A stretch of 64,000 nt of DNA. It comes from Branchiostoma floridae. Lineage: Eukaryota > Chordata > Leptocardii > Amphioxiformes > Branchiostomatidae. The stretch spans positions 17,161,473 to 17,225,472 of the forward strand of contig NC_049986.1 in NCBI RefSeq assembly GCF_000003815.2. The letters are read 5' to 3'. The notes under the pieces were generated by a model. That model did no database searches, had not been told where the DNA came from, and saw only the letters and a program-made list of their open reading frames with translations. Below, one piece after another: positions 52,439-63,119 of this stretch (the stretch's first letter is position 1; every line of letters starts with the position of its first letter). Position numbers and translations under genes: made by a program.

Positions 52439-53304
52439 CCCTATCCAGACTGGGCTTTTTTGGCATTCCCTGTATTGGGGTGGGGTGGGGGATCCCCCCC
52501 CCCTTCGTATTTTCAAAACGGCTAACCGTACGATCACCAAATTTGCGGGGGGTGTATGCTTGTCGATTTTTATAATTCATGAAAATTTTATATCATTATG
52601 ACGTAAAAATTTTTTGGCTAAAACGGGGAATTCCCATAATACCTAAATATCTCACACAAAAAGTTACCAATAAAGGTTTCTTGTCAATATTTAAGCGTTA
52701 TAAGACTTCTGTTAAAATAATCAAATAATCAAATGACGTCATCTGTAGTTCAGCTTTCCGCCATCTTGGATTATCAACCTTAAATGTCTTAAGATAAAAA
52801 AAGTCAACATATAACGCCAAAACCCCATGAAAATGGATTAAAAACATTCACATGAACGTTTTCTGTAAGAAAATACCAAGTAGTGATGAAATCCGAGTGA
52901 AAATAAGCTGGTTATACTTTTCATCATGATATTGTCGACCATCTTGGATTTTGACCAATTACGTCATCTCATTAGCGTAATGTATGAATATTTAATTATA
53001 AATGTTTAACTTAGATGTGTTAGATATTCAAGATATATAAAAAGAAGTTTAATTTAGCAAGAATATCTTAAAATCCCATTGTTTAAACCAAAATTAGTGA
53101 TTTTTGTAAAATTTGCCTTTCATAAACCCGTTGCCATGGCAACACGAAAAATTATAAACTTACTCTATTTCTTGTAAATTGTTGCCAACAATATTCTAGG
53201 TAAAGTCACCAAGTTTGGTTGTTCTAGCACAAGCCGTTTGGGAGCTATGAGACGTCAAAGTTGCCGCGGGCACTTTTCGCCCCCCTCCCCCAGTGTGGAT
53301 AGGG
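52439..53304. mobile_element. piggyBac-like non-autonomous element
   Basis: An 866-bp element with inverted ends CCCTATCCAGACTGGG (52439-52454) and the reverse complement of CCCTATCCACACTGGG (53289-53304), one mismatch in 16. It is flanked exactly by TTAA at 52435-52438 and 53305-53308. TTAA duplication plus CCC-initial ends is characteristic of the piggyBac superfamily. There is no transposase frame, so it would need a helper. The interior holds two related segments (ATCTTGGATT with nearby ACGTCATC at about 52734-52775 and 52948-52980) and a perfect GTTGCCATGGCAAC palindrome. A fragment of the same family lies at 28475-28600. Confidence 0.85.
53130..53143. promoter_or_regulatory. RFX X-box-like palindrome inside the piggyBac-like element
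   Basis: GTTGCCATGGCAAC is a perfect 14-bp palindrome that fits the X-box bound by RFX factors (GTNRCC, short spacer, RGYAAC). The sequence match is direct; any regulatory activity is inference. It could equally be part of the element's own structure. Confidence 0.4.
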
Positions 53305-53308
53305 TTAA

Positions 53309-56300
53309 AAAGTGCTTGTTGTGATTACATGTCAAGACCAGTCTAACGTACAAACGTGACTTATAATCAGCCTAGACAGATACGTTTTGGTATTGATGTC
53401 AGAACGACCGGACAGCTAGGTCACAGGAGGACAACATATTCACTAATTTAGGATTTGGCGGGAATACCAGTTGCTCGGTCTGCATAGGTCAAGGGTCACG
53501 ACATAAGAAGTAAGGATCTGTGATTGGTCTGCATGTACGTGCTGATTGCATGGACAACACGTGATTGCATTTTCCATTGAGCGACACTAGTGAGTTGTGT
53601 TTGCGCCAAGTCTGGGCCAAGACAAATCATTGTAATGTTCCAAACGTAAAATCCCGGCAGGCCCTTTGAAGTGGTACATAACACAAATTTGACTCTTCAA
53701 AAATAGGAGAAGTAAGGTTGCTCCCAAGCAGCCTTTATAGTCTCTGCTTCTCCTATTGTCTCAGTCAATATCTCATGATGTTTCATGTAACTGGTAGTCT
53801 TGAAGTGCCCTCCTGATTTTGTTACGTGGCGACTATGTTAACTCCCAAAAAATTGTCTGATGTCACAGGGTTGCTTTGTTCTGTGGCGTGATCAAGTTGC
53901 GTTACCACTGTAAACTATGAATAGAGAATCTATCACTGTGGGGCCTTTGAGAATTCCAAACAAAGCTTGAACAAAATGTAAATGTAGCCTCAAAGTGGAG
54001 GTTACATCACGTCCTTCTGTGAAATCTTTTTGACAACATAAGTGCTTTGAAGTGGGCGTTTGGTAATGTAAATTTCGAAAACATTTTCCAGCAAAGTAGG
54101 CGTGGGAGTTGTCACGGAGTCACATACACGTAGGTATGACATGTGTGAGAGAGTCACAGACAGTTGTTCGCTACAGATGCTGAGAGACAAGTTGCACGAT
54201 TTAGCAGCTGAGTGGGCGTTACTGTTCCCAAAGGTCAATTAAAAGTAAACGTGGGGTGGTCTTCACACGAGAGACATAGGCTGATGCAGAAGTAGAAGGA
54301 ACATCCTTGATAAAACCACGTATCTAGTTACCTTATGATTATGTCGAAGTGACCTTTTATTTCCAATTTCAGATAATTAGATCTCGAAGACAGAAGATGA
54401 TGATGTACGACGGTTTGTAGTAAAGGGGTCTTCCTTAGAATGGGATTCTTGGGAATGAAGGTTGTGGCCTTAGCCATGAGGTTCCCATGTTGCATGTCTA
54501 ATGGATTGAGTTACTCAAAACATCTCTGAAACTTGCCGACCTGTACACCTACGCAAATATTCCTAATCTTGATCCCTGCAAGTAGTTTGTAGATTACCTG
54601 CAAAGAAACTGGGCCTAATTACGAAATTTGCTGTGGGAATATACGAAGTATGCAGTGAGAATAGTTAAGTTAACTTATAGTTAACGTTATAAAGTAATAG
54701 TTATTCGGAAGAAAATTGGATTCAATGGCAACAGGACTCTTTGTAATCGTCCTTAGTTCACTTAATCAAAATACTTGGACTACTTTGGTATATTGAAGAA
54801 CAGTGGCTGTCAGAGGCACTTTGGAATATCATCCCTGAGGTCCATTGTTAGTTGGGCAATCTTGAATGTGCCTGCTGTGACATTTGTAGCCCTTTTCGAT
54901 ACACGTAATTCTATAAAATTTAAAGGAAAGCTTTGATGAAGAGTGGCCGAATCCAGATAGATTTGTCAGGGAGTTTTACCCAAATAAATTGGAAAAATAA
55001 GAAAAGGTACCTAAATACTCTCACGACATCTTCCCATACAGCGGAAAACACTTATGTTTAAAGCTGTATTATGAATACAGATATAAATCTATTTTTCTTA
55101 CGAAATGGTTTTCAAATGATGATTTATCGTTAAAAGATAAATAATGATGGTAACCAACCATAAAAGCTAATTGTATGTTAAGCTGATAGTAGAATTTTAC
55201 TTTACCTTAGGGTACATGCTACACTCCACAAAGGTAACAATGTTGTAAGATGACCCCGTGTGTCATCAAATCTATCTTAGGAGTGAACATGAATGGGCTC
55301 ACTTTGAACATCTCCAAGGGGATTTTCTAGGCTCAACATGTTGTATGTTTCCTTCATGGCTGTTCAAACAATCCTGACCTCGGGTTGTAGATTACTGCGC
55401 TTGCTACCATCATAACGAACGGAATGACAACATCATTTCTCCTTTACCCCCCTTGTGAGGATATCTGTTGATAATAATCTGATTAGATATGACTTTACAG
55501 TAATCCGGTTCGTCGGGGTGCAAAATGAAATAAAGAACGCCAGTTGTGCAAGGTAAAACTGTATGCAAAGTTTCAAACCTCGTGATCTCGTAATGCAATG
55601 CTCATCTCATCTCACCTCACATGCTCCCATTCTCATCTAGAACTAAATGTAATGCTATAATGGTATGTCAGAAATTGTACACATGCATGGTAAAATGTTA
55701 TTAAAGTTCATTGTTTCGCTTTGCTTGCTTACGCTTTCACGACTATTTGGGGATATTTGCAAAAAAATCAGTTTACTGCATCACTCTAGTTACCCCCTCC
55801 CAATATAACACAATAGCAACACATGACACTTGTTTGGGGGAAGAGCGCCGCCTGTTTCAGGCACGACAGAAAGAGTTTAATGAGAATTTTGCCGAAAAGA
55901 GCAGACCAAAATCAATAAAAAAACTCTTCTGCCCAAATACTTCGTGCATTTTCGCACTTCAAATTTTCACAAAACAGAACAGCATCAAACAATGCCGAAA
56001 ATACCGACCAAATATATAAGCACAATTAAACTTCGGCATTTGTGCATGGCACAGCAAGCTTCCAATAAACAATATGTTTGACTAAGTTGTTTGCCGGCTA
56101 CGCAACCCCCTAAAAAACCCCCATTGTGTTTGAAGGCCCCAAAAATAGGGGAGACACCATTGCAAAACAACTTCCTTCTCTGGGTTTTCTTGCTAAATGA
56201 CAATTGCAAAAAAAAGACACGACAGTAGCCGAGCTGTAGCAGTAGCGACCTCGATAAAGCTCTCAGCTTGCCATTGTCTTCATCCATTGTCTGCACTCTC

Positions 56301-59300
56301 ACACCTGGATGCCACTCCCTCATTAGGCTTCACCTGTGTACAAGTCTTCACCTGCATACAACTCATACATAACTGTGTTACTGCAGAAACGGAATTTCAC
56401 GCTAATGATTACGTCAAACGATAGAAATTGTGGTTTTTCATTTGAAACATTTAAGAGCAAAGGAATATGCACTGTAGAATTTGCTTGAAAAGTTGATGAT
56501 CTTTTGCGATTAGCTAAGTCTAGAAAGTTCGCATTCAAGAATACATGATGGAGACATTACTTTCAAGTTAAGCTACCGATGATTGGTGCAAATACCTTTC
56601 GCGTATGTGCGATTTTCCCTTGGGTGGTATAATGTCACTTGAGATGGAATTGCCCTCATACATACACTCTATATACCGTGGTTAGTTGAACTATCTCAAA
56701 AAAATCGATAAAACCCTGTAAATAAGGCAATTAAAGGCACGAATATCCCCATGGTAGATGGAGATTGCTTCCTTGAACTTGAATAAGGAGACCTCCATAC
56801 TCTGTGCACTATATTGGCTCAAGTTATCTACCAGTTGGAACTAACAGCCTTTTACTGGTGGGCAATCAAGCTGCTTAACAAGGTTCATTGTCTGGTCTAG
56901 ACATTGGTCGTTATTGACTGTACTCGTCTGCAGGTTTTATAAGTGTTTGACGAATGCTTTTGTTTTATGTACGTACAGCTGCAATACGTAGTTTGTCAAT
57001 CCCGTGATGAGGACATCGTCTTGAAAGGGAGAAGAATGACAATCAGGTTGCCGTCGTGCTTATGCAACGGCAATACGAGAAGAGCAGGAGGTCATTTGAT
57101 GGGCACTCCATCAGATGGGTGAGTAGACGTTTGCCTAGCAGGTGGGCACGGAGGGTTAATCCTTTCAACAGCAAGGAATGTCAGATGGATTTCTCGTTTC
57201 AATTACCGTCCCGCTCCTAAAATCCCCAGCCCCTGTAGGCGTCCTTGCGTGACATTGGAAGGGCATATAACTCGTTCTAAATCCGGAGGCGAGGATTGGG
57301 AGTAGTAAGAAGATTTGCCGCACAAATCCCATCAGCGCCAATGACAGCGTCATTGCTCTGAAGGTCTCTGTCATTGCCAGGCGGCTGTAATCCAAAATGA
57401 CAACGTTGCGGGTTGATACGTGTTGATAAGAGACACTTTTCTCCATATGGATCGCTCAGCCGTTGTTCCTACATTGTCTCACGATTACCACAAAGCGCGG
57501 TAGGATGAATGCAGGCCTGTCCTTCAGGCAACTTTTAATATTCAGAATGAATGAAATAAAGAAAAGATATTTCCACACTCGGATGATAGCGTTTGTACGT
57601 GTACAACAGGCTTTAGCAAGCGATAAGGACAAATTAGTTTAGCTGACATAACGTTTTGGTTTTGGAGACGCACATGCTCCTATAATGAAGGCGTTCTGGG
57701 GCACGGTGAGGTTTCTTGCTTGAATGAAGAATGAGGCAGCAACATGTGTTTGAGGCGGAATGTATGGTGTGAGAAAAGGCTATAGCTCTTAGCAAAGACC
57801 CGTATAAATTTGTCCTGTAGGACAAAAAAACTTTGGGGCACTCTCATCGAAAATCGAAGTCCACTGCCATGTCCCTTACTAACCATGACCTCAAAGACGT
57901 TCCTTCTCGTAGATTTTTCCGTCAGTATTGTTTTCAAGCAGAATTTCTCAAGGCAGATTCTTTCCTCTTGTGGTTGGTTTGTAGTGACCTTATCTCTTCG
58001 ACCCCGCCCTTATCACGCCCCAGCTACCGCTGGGCACCACGGCGGTTGTTTGCGAGGTTCGGGTCACCCTGTTGAAGGATCTTCTGTGTCATAGGTGCGG
58101 ACAGGGGTCGTACGTTACTGTCAACCTGACACCCTTCACCCTTTCCCCATTGCTTCTGCAAAACCTGAGGCATCGATCTCAGAGGAAAGCGTCTTCAAGT
58201 ACAAGATCTAACATGGTAAATGAGTAGTTTTCAGAACTCATTTTTGATAAGCTGTGTATTAACTGTAATTTCCAACACCTATCTTCCTTGACTACCATGC
58301 AGGTCACGTCGCTAATGTGCAGCATCAGAATCCCAAGATGGTACGTTGCAATCTCACCCCATAAAATACATGCAGACACCAAAACAAGTTCACAGTTAAA
58401 GTCGCCAATAAAGGCCCTCTGGCTTTTGGTGTTTGCGATATACTACCGCTCTGCCTGTGGGAAACCCTTGACCCTCACCTCCAGACTGTGAAACTACCCA
58501 AACTTTCCAGACATTGTCAATCAAGGGGACTTTGAGGGAAATCTCTATTCTCAGCTGTCTCTGTTTGTTAGGCAGGCTTACCGGGGTGAGGTCGCCTGTT
58601 ATACGTTACAACCAGTAACCATCATTTTTAAACATTTCTGACATTTAACACACACTTGATAAAGCTTTATTCCCATCGTACATGGCGTATATGAGGCAGG
58701 TAGGAGACCTAGTCATGGTAAGAAATATACCTTTCATTAAAGATCGTGCTTGTTAAATTTGTCTGGTTAAGCAAGCTGTCGTTTTGTCTTGAGCTTGGAT
58801 TGAAAAAAAGATCATTAAAGATACAATTTATTGCATTCATAGCCATGTGTACAGATCGCGACACTAGTTAAGGTATGATTCATACTTTACTGTGCTGTTT
58901 TGCATTGATTCGTTGTAATTCTTTATTTTCGAGAGTTTTGTAAAGGTAGATTTATATCATAAAGCCTACCAAGGTACGTTTTGACATATGATATCTCTGA
59001 TCTTGCCGAGATCTCTGAACCCTTATAGATTTTGAATATGACGCTGTTATAAGCGCAGAATAATTGTTTATATGGGAGGGGCACAACAATCAGCTACCGA
59101 AAAGAGACAATTTTAGTGAACAATGACGGCCCGTCTCAGCACCTTTAGTTATGACATGCGGCTAATAGTTATATTTTGAGCCTTAATGACAAGGTGATGA
59201 TATACTTTTGATTGACATTACCAAAAGTACATGCAAAATCTCTATCTTCATTAATTCTAGGCACATTTCTAATTTGGCCGTTTTGTAACTATCGAGTATA

Positions 59301-60167
59301 CAGTTTAATAAGGTCATCCTCTGGAGACCCCTAAACTAAAATAGGGCAAAAAATCGAGCAAAAAAATAGCTTCTAAACAACAGGACTATAAAGCTGTTAC
59401 TTCGAATTGAACCACAGAACATCAAAAGAAACAACAAGTCTATATTTTTAGGAGGCACATGTATGCTGTTTTGTTCTTCTGTAAGCTGTTCAGACTCAGC
59501 TGAAGTAATCGATGTTTAATACATTGACAAGAACGATTAAAGAAATACATTTTAGACGTACATGGCTATAATAAGGGCGGCTCGACAAAGTAAGCACGTT
59601 TAGAGCAGAAGTGCATAACGACTTTTAGGACAAGGTGACATATGTTGACCTTTTGAAGCAATATGAGTCGGCATGTTCCGGACTTGAATTAGACTCCTCT
59701 TTTTTTTTAGAGCAGGCTAAAAGTAATCAGATCAAGTCAATGTTGCCTCATAAAGAAATATGATATTTATTTCTGATTCGTATCTGAGTCAAATAGACTA
59801 GTTCATCATTGGGATGAATTAGTGCAACTTTTAAGATCTGTCCTCTGGGCAACTATATGTCAATATTTTCCCTCTGCGCTTTTGTAATGATACGTTTGGG
59901 GGCGCTTTTTCTCTCGCCGCTCGATTTCCAAGATACGTGAAGAACGTATTCACCGCCAGGACATTGGCAATATTAATGTACTATGATTTGAATACAAAGC
60001 TTTAAACCGATGATACAAAGGTACAGTTTGGACAAGGTATGTTATGTATCCTATCATAAATGAGTTGCAAATAAGCCATCAAATTTACACTACAGCCAAA
60101 AGGACGCAAACAATATCAAGATTATCAAATGAGCAAGCGACTTGACACAGAAATGTGTTTTAATGTT
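53309..60167. other. No gene recognised, 53309-60167
   Basis: There are almost 7 kb downstream of the minus-strand gene without a supportable exon. Frames up to 112 codons look random. No repeats or RNA genes were recognised apart from short A/T runs. Confidence 0.45.
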
Positions 60168-60173
60168 TTTATT
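60168..60173 (-). terminator. Likely polyadenylation signal of the acidic-protein gene
   Basis: AATAAA on the minus strand lies 155 bp beyond the stop codon of the minus-strand gene. It is the first canonical hexamer I see downstream of that stop, with T/G-containing sequence after it. Confidence 0.5.
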
Positions 60174-60327
60174 GGAAGCAAAATTGAATTCAAGAGCAAG
60201 TTAAGTTTTGAATCGTTCAGCCTATGTGGGTGACTAAAGGTATGTTCCATATGCGTCAACATAGTCCACGTAGTGTTATACCCCATTCTACTAGGGTGGC
60301 GACAAAGTGATTTTGAAATTACTTCGC

Positions 60328-62506
60328 TTACAGTGTCTTGTCGATGTCGTAGTGGGTATTCTCATCGGGCAGGAATGGGTCTATGCCCTTACAGTCCTGC
60401 GGAAACGGGTATGGGTGCAGTTCCATTGCTTGCCGTTTNNNNNNNNNNNNNNNNNNNNNNNNNNNNNNNNNNNNNNNNNNNNNNNNNNNNNNNNNNNNNN
60501 NNNNNNNNNNNNNNNNNNNNNNNNNNNNNNNNNNNNNNNNNNNNNNNNNNNNNNNNNNNNNNNNNNNNNNNNNNNNNNNNNNNNNNNNNNNNNNNNNNNN
60601 NNNNNNNNNNNNNNNNNNNNNNNNNNNNNNNNNNNNNNNNNNNNNNNNNNNNNNNNNNNNNNNNNNNNNNNNNNNNNNNNNNNNNNNNNNNNNNNNNNNN
60701 NNNNNNNNNNNNNNNNNNNNNNNNNNNNNNNNNNNNNNNNNNNNNNNNNNNNNNNNNNNNNNNNNNNNNNNNNNNNNNNNNNNNNNNNNNNNNNNNNNNN
60801 NNNNNNNNNNNNNNNNNNNNNNNNNNNNNNNNNNNNNNNNNNNNNNNNNNNNNNNNNNNNNNNNNNNNNNNNNNNNNNNNNNNNNNNNNNNNNNNNNNNN
60901 NNNNNNNNNNNNNNNNNNNNNNNNNNNNNNNNNNNNNNNNNNNNNNNNNNNNNNNNNNNNNNNNNNNNNNNNNNNNNNNNNNNNNNNNNNNNNNNNNNNN
61001 NNNNNNNNNNNNNNNNNNNNNNNNNNNNNNNNNNNNNNNNNNNNNNNNNNNNNNNNNNNNNNNNNNNNNNNNNNNNNNNNNNNNNNNNNNNNNTTGAGCT
61101 TTCCCTTGAGCTTTCCCTTGCCCTTTCTCTTGCCCTTTCTCCTGCCTTTCTTACCTTCGGAGTCACTTGCCAGAATGGGTCCATTTCCTTCCACCAAGGA
61201 TCGCTTTTCACGCAGATGATAAATTTCGCTTTCCTGGTTCTTTACCTCACTGAGTTCTTCGTCTTCTTTGTCTAGCTCGTTTATGTCATCTTCTCCACTT
61301 AATGCCCATGTTAGCAACTTAAGACGGTCAATTGTGTCGTCTTCTTCGTCATCTTCTCCATCATAACCAACTTTCCCATCTTGCTCTTTTCCATATTCCT
61401 CTTCCTCGCCAAGATCACTATCTTCAAAGTCTTCTCCATCTCGTTTTTCTCCATATTCGTTCTCTTCGCCAAGCTCGTTTAAATAGTCTTCTGCATCTTG
61501 AAATTCTTCATATTCTGCTCCCTCGTGTTGTTCTCCCTCGTCTTCTTGACCGTCTTCTTCATTTTCATCGTCCTCGTCATCTTGAACTTCTTCATAGCTC
61601 TCTTCCCAGTCTTGCTCTTGACCTTCTTCCGTATCACCATCCTCTTCATCATCCTCCACATCATCATTGTCTTCTACCTCTTCTATCTCTCTCCCATCGT
61701 TGTCTTCGTCTTCTTCATTTTCACCGTCCTCGTCATCCTGAACTTCTTCATAGCTCTCTTCCGAGTCTTGCTCTTGGACCTCTTCCGTATCATCATCCTC
61801 TTCATCATCCTCAACATCATCATTGTCTTCTACCTCTTCTCTCTCTCTCCCATCGTTGTCTTCGTCTTCTTCATTTTCACCGTCCTCGTCATCCTGAACT
61901 TCTTCATAGCTCTCTTCCGAGTCTTGCTCTTGGACCTCTTCCGTATCAACATCCTCTTCATCATCCTCAACAGCATCATAGTCTTCTACCTCACCACTCT
62001 CTCCCCCATCCTTGTCCTCTGCGTCTTCTTCATTTTCACCGTCCTCGTCATCCTGAACTTCTTCATAGCTCTCTTCCCAGTCTTGCTCTTCGCCTACTTC
62101 CGTATTACCATCCTCTTCATCATCTTCCACATCATCATTGTCGCCTTCCTCATCTCTCTCTCTCCCATCCTCAGCTTCTTCGTCTTCTTCATTTTCACCG
62201 TCCTTGTCATCCTGAGCTGCTTCATAGCTTCCTTCCCAGTCTTGCTCTTCTTCATTTTCACTGCCCTCTAGATCTGTCGCTTCTTCATAGTCCACTTCCT
62301 CATATTGTTCTGCTTCGTCTTCCGTTTGTTCGTCCTGATCATTTTCACCGCCCTCTTCATTCTGCATTTTTTCATGGTCTACTGCCTCATATTGTTCTTC
62401 CTCTTCACGTCCCTCCACCTCAAAATATTGCTTTCCTTCTAATGGCTCCTCTTGGTCGTCGCCATACTCATTCGTGTCCTCCATCGCTCCTACGTCTTGC
62501 CGCAAA
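60328..62506 (-). CDS. Exon 3: acidic repeats, furin site, basic stretch, C-terminal tail
   Basis: The exon starts after TTTATGCAG and opens LRQDVGAMEDTNEYG. It holds about 496 residues of Asp/Glu-rich sequence in total, then YHLREKR|SLVEGNG and the Lys/Gly-rich stretch. The gap at 60439-61093 removes about 218 residues. After the gap, the frame that reaches TAA at 60328 keeps the overall count divisible by three. A second interpretation is an intron in the gap with an acceptor at CCGTTTCCGCAG (minus strand), making the last exon begin DCKGIDPFLPDE. Sequence alone cannot decide. Confidence 0.75.
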
Positions 62507-63018
62507 CTGCATAAATACAAAAGGGACTTTATAAGTACAGTATTTTTTTATTTATCTATAGCCATGTTCAGTGAATATGATGTGAGTGCGAACACCAAAT
62601 ATTTCCCATGTGGTACTGACCTGTCGACGACTGGACTGTTGACGTCTTGCTGATCAGGAAACGCCTGCAAGAGCCGCTCGTCCAGTTGAACGATCCAATC
62701 ACGGAGAACACCTGTTGACAAAAAGACGAAATGCTTCTTAATTCTGATTAAATCAATATTTTCTGCTTTGATGTCAAACTGTGAAACATTCCAATGCTGA
62801 TAACTGCTTATAATTATACATACTAAGGCGTATCAAAACCACATACCTGCTTCAGCCTCCCTTTCTTCTTCCATGGCTGATCGTGCTCCATCAGAACGGC
62901 CCTCTGCCTCCCCATAGCCTGTCCTCTGCTCGGCAAATGGTTTGGCTACCGACATTCCGAGATAGGTGCAAATGGCCATCCCCCAGAGTAGCGCCCATGG
63001 GGTGTGTAGCCTCGCCAT
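60328..63018 (-). CDS. Secreted polyacidic repeat precursor protein (three exons, unrecognised family)
   Basis: CDS exons are 63018-62847, 62711-62621 and 62506-60328. Introns of 135 and 114 bp have GTATGT..CAG and GTCAGT..CAG borders, and frame is kept at both joins (Gly, Ser). The start MARLHTPWALLWG lies below a TATA box; the upstream in-frame ATG at 63126 lies above it and would not be transcribed. Residues 1-24 form a signal peptide with likely cleavage SVA|KP, so the product is secreted or stored in granules. Residues about 25-100 form a short charged N-terminal region. Then come 4.75 acidic tandem repeats, an acidic linker, a furin-type REKR at 520-523, and a basic GKKGRRKGKRKGKGKLKGKL stretch entering the gap. 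The last 36 residues start KRQAMELHPYPF and end DIDKTL. Length is about 813 aa if the 655-N gap is correctly sized. There is no cysteine in the acidic part. I recognise no family; options are granin-like, mineral- or calcium-binding, or an acidic-pro/cationic-product precursor. Confidence 0.85.
60439..61093. other. Assembly gap (655 N) inside exon 3
   Basis: Undetermined bases. The left and right flanks both belong to the minus-strand gene, so the gap hides the extent of the basic repeat and possibly an intron. Confidence 0.95.
61094..61148 (-). repeat. Short tandem repeat encoding KGKL/KGKR units at the gap edge
   Basis: On the minus strand, units of 12 bp such as AAGGGAAAGCTC (Lys-Gly-Lys-Leu) follow GGCAAGAGAAAG-type units and run straight into the N gap. 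The tandem array is the likely reason the assembly broke here. Confidence 0.75.
61498..62247 (-). repeat. Coding tandem repeat, 156-159 bp unit, 4.75 copies
   Basis: Each unit begins EQD(W/S)E(E/G)SYE. Copies are 62247-62089, 62088-61930, 61929-61774 and 61773-61618, with a partial fifth at 61617-61498. Copies 3 and 4 differ at only three of 52 residues, while copies 1 and 5 are more diverged. That is the usual pattern of expansion from the middle. A unit is about 65% Asp/Glu (34 of 52 in copy 3). Each has a Ser in an S-x-E context, the motif of the secretory kinase Fam20C, and a Tyr in an acidic setting that could be sulfated. These modifications are inference. Confidence 0.9.
62621..62711 (-). 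CDS. Exon 2: 91-nt linker exon
   Basis: The acceptor TTTTTGTCAACAG precedes the exon and the donor ACAG|GTCAGT follows it. Translation is GVLRDWIVQLDERLLQAF then PDQQDVNSPVVD, an amphipathic-looking segment and the least acidic part of the protein. Joining to exon 3 completes a Ser codon. It is too short to stand out as an ORF and is inferred from splice sites and frame. Confidence 0.75.
62847..63018 (-). CDS. Exon 1: signal peptide and N-terminus
   Basis: It encodes 57 codons plus one base. The hydrophobic core PWALLWGMAICTYLGMSV is followed by A|KPFAEQRTGYGEAEG. The exon ends GAAGCAG|GTATGT, a strong splice donor; reading through instead adds only MWF before a stop. The first base of a Gly codon is carried into exon 2. 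Confidence 0.85.
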
Positions 63019-63105
63019 TGTCTGCCTCGTGCTTGTCCTATCGCCTAGTACAAGCGTTGGTCGTAGCGACGTGTGATTCTGGAGTATGAATTGTCTTTGG
63101 GACGA

Positions 63106-63113
63106 AATATATA
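63106..63113 (-). promoter_or_regulatory. TATA box of the acidic-protein gene
   Basis: The minus strand reads GGCTATATATTTCG about 90 bp upstream of the chosen ATG. Transcription would be expected to start near 63080, leaving a 5' UTR of roughly 60 bases. This supports MARLHT as the first residues and excludes the more upstream ATG. A sharp TATA promoter suits a highly expressed, tissue-restricted secretory gene (inference). Confidence 0.6.
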
Positions 63114-63119
63114 GCCAGG

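Noticed and set aside
61332-62534. 400-codon plus-strand open frame (and a 257-codon one in another frame)
   Set aside because: It lies exactly antisense to the acidic repeats. Asp/Glu codons (GAN) on the minus strand give a stop-free His/Leu/Pro/Ser-rich or Phe/Ile/Val/Leu-rich reading on the other strand, and the minus frame has the signal peptide, splice sites and TATA box.
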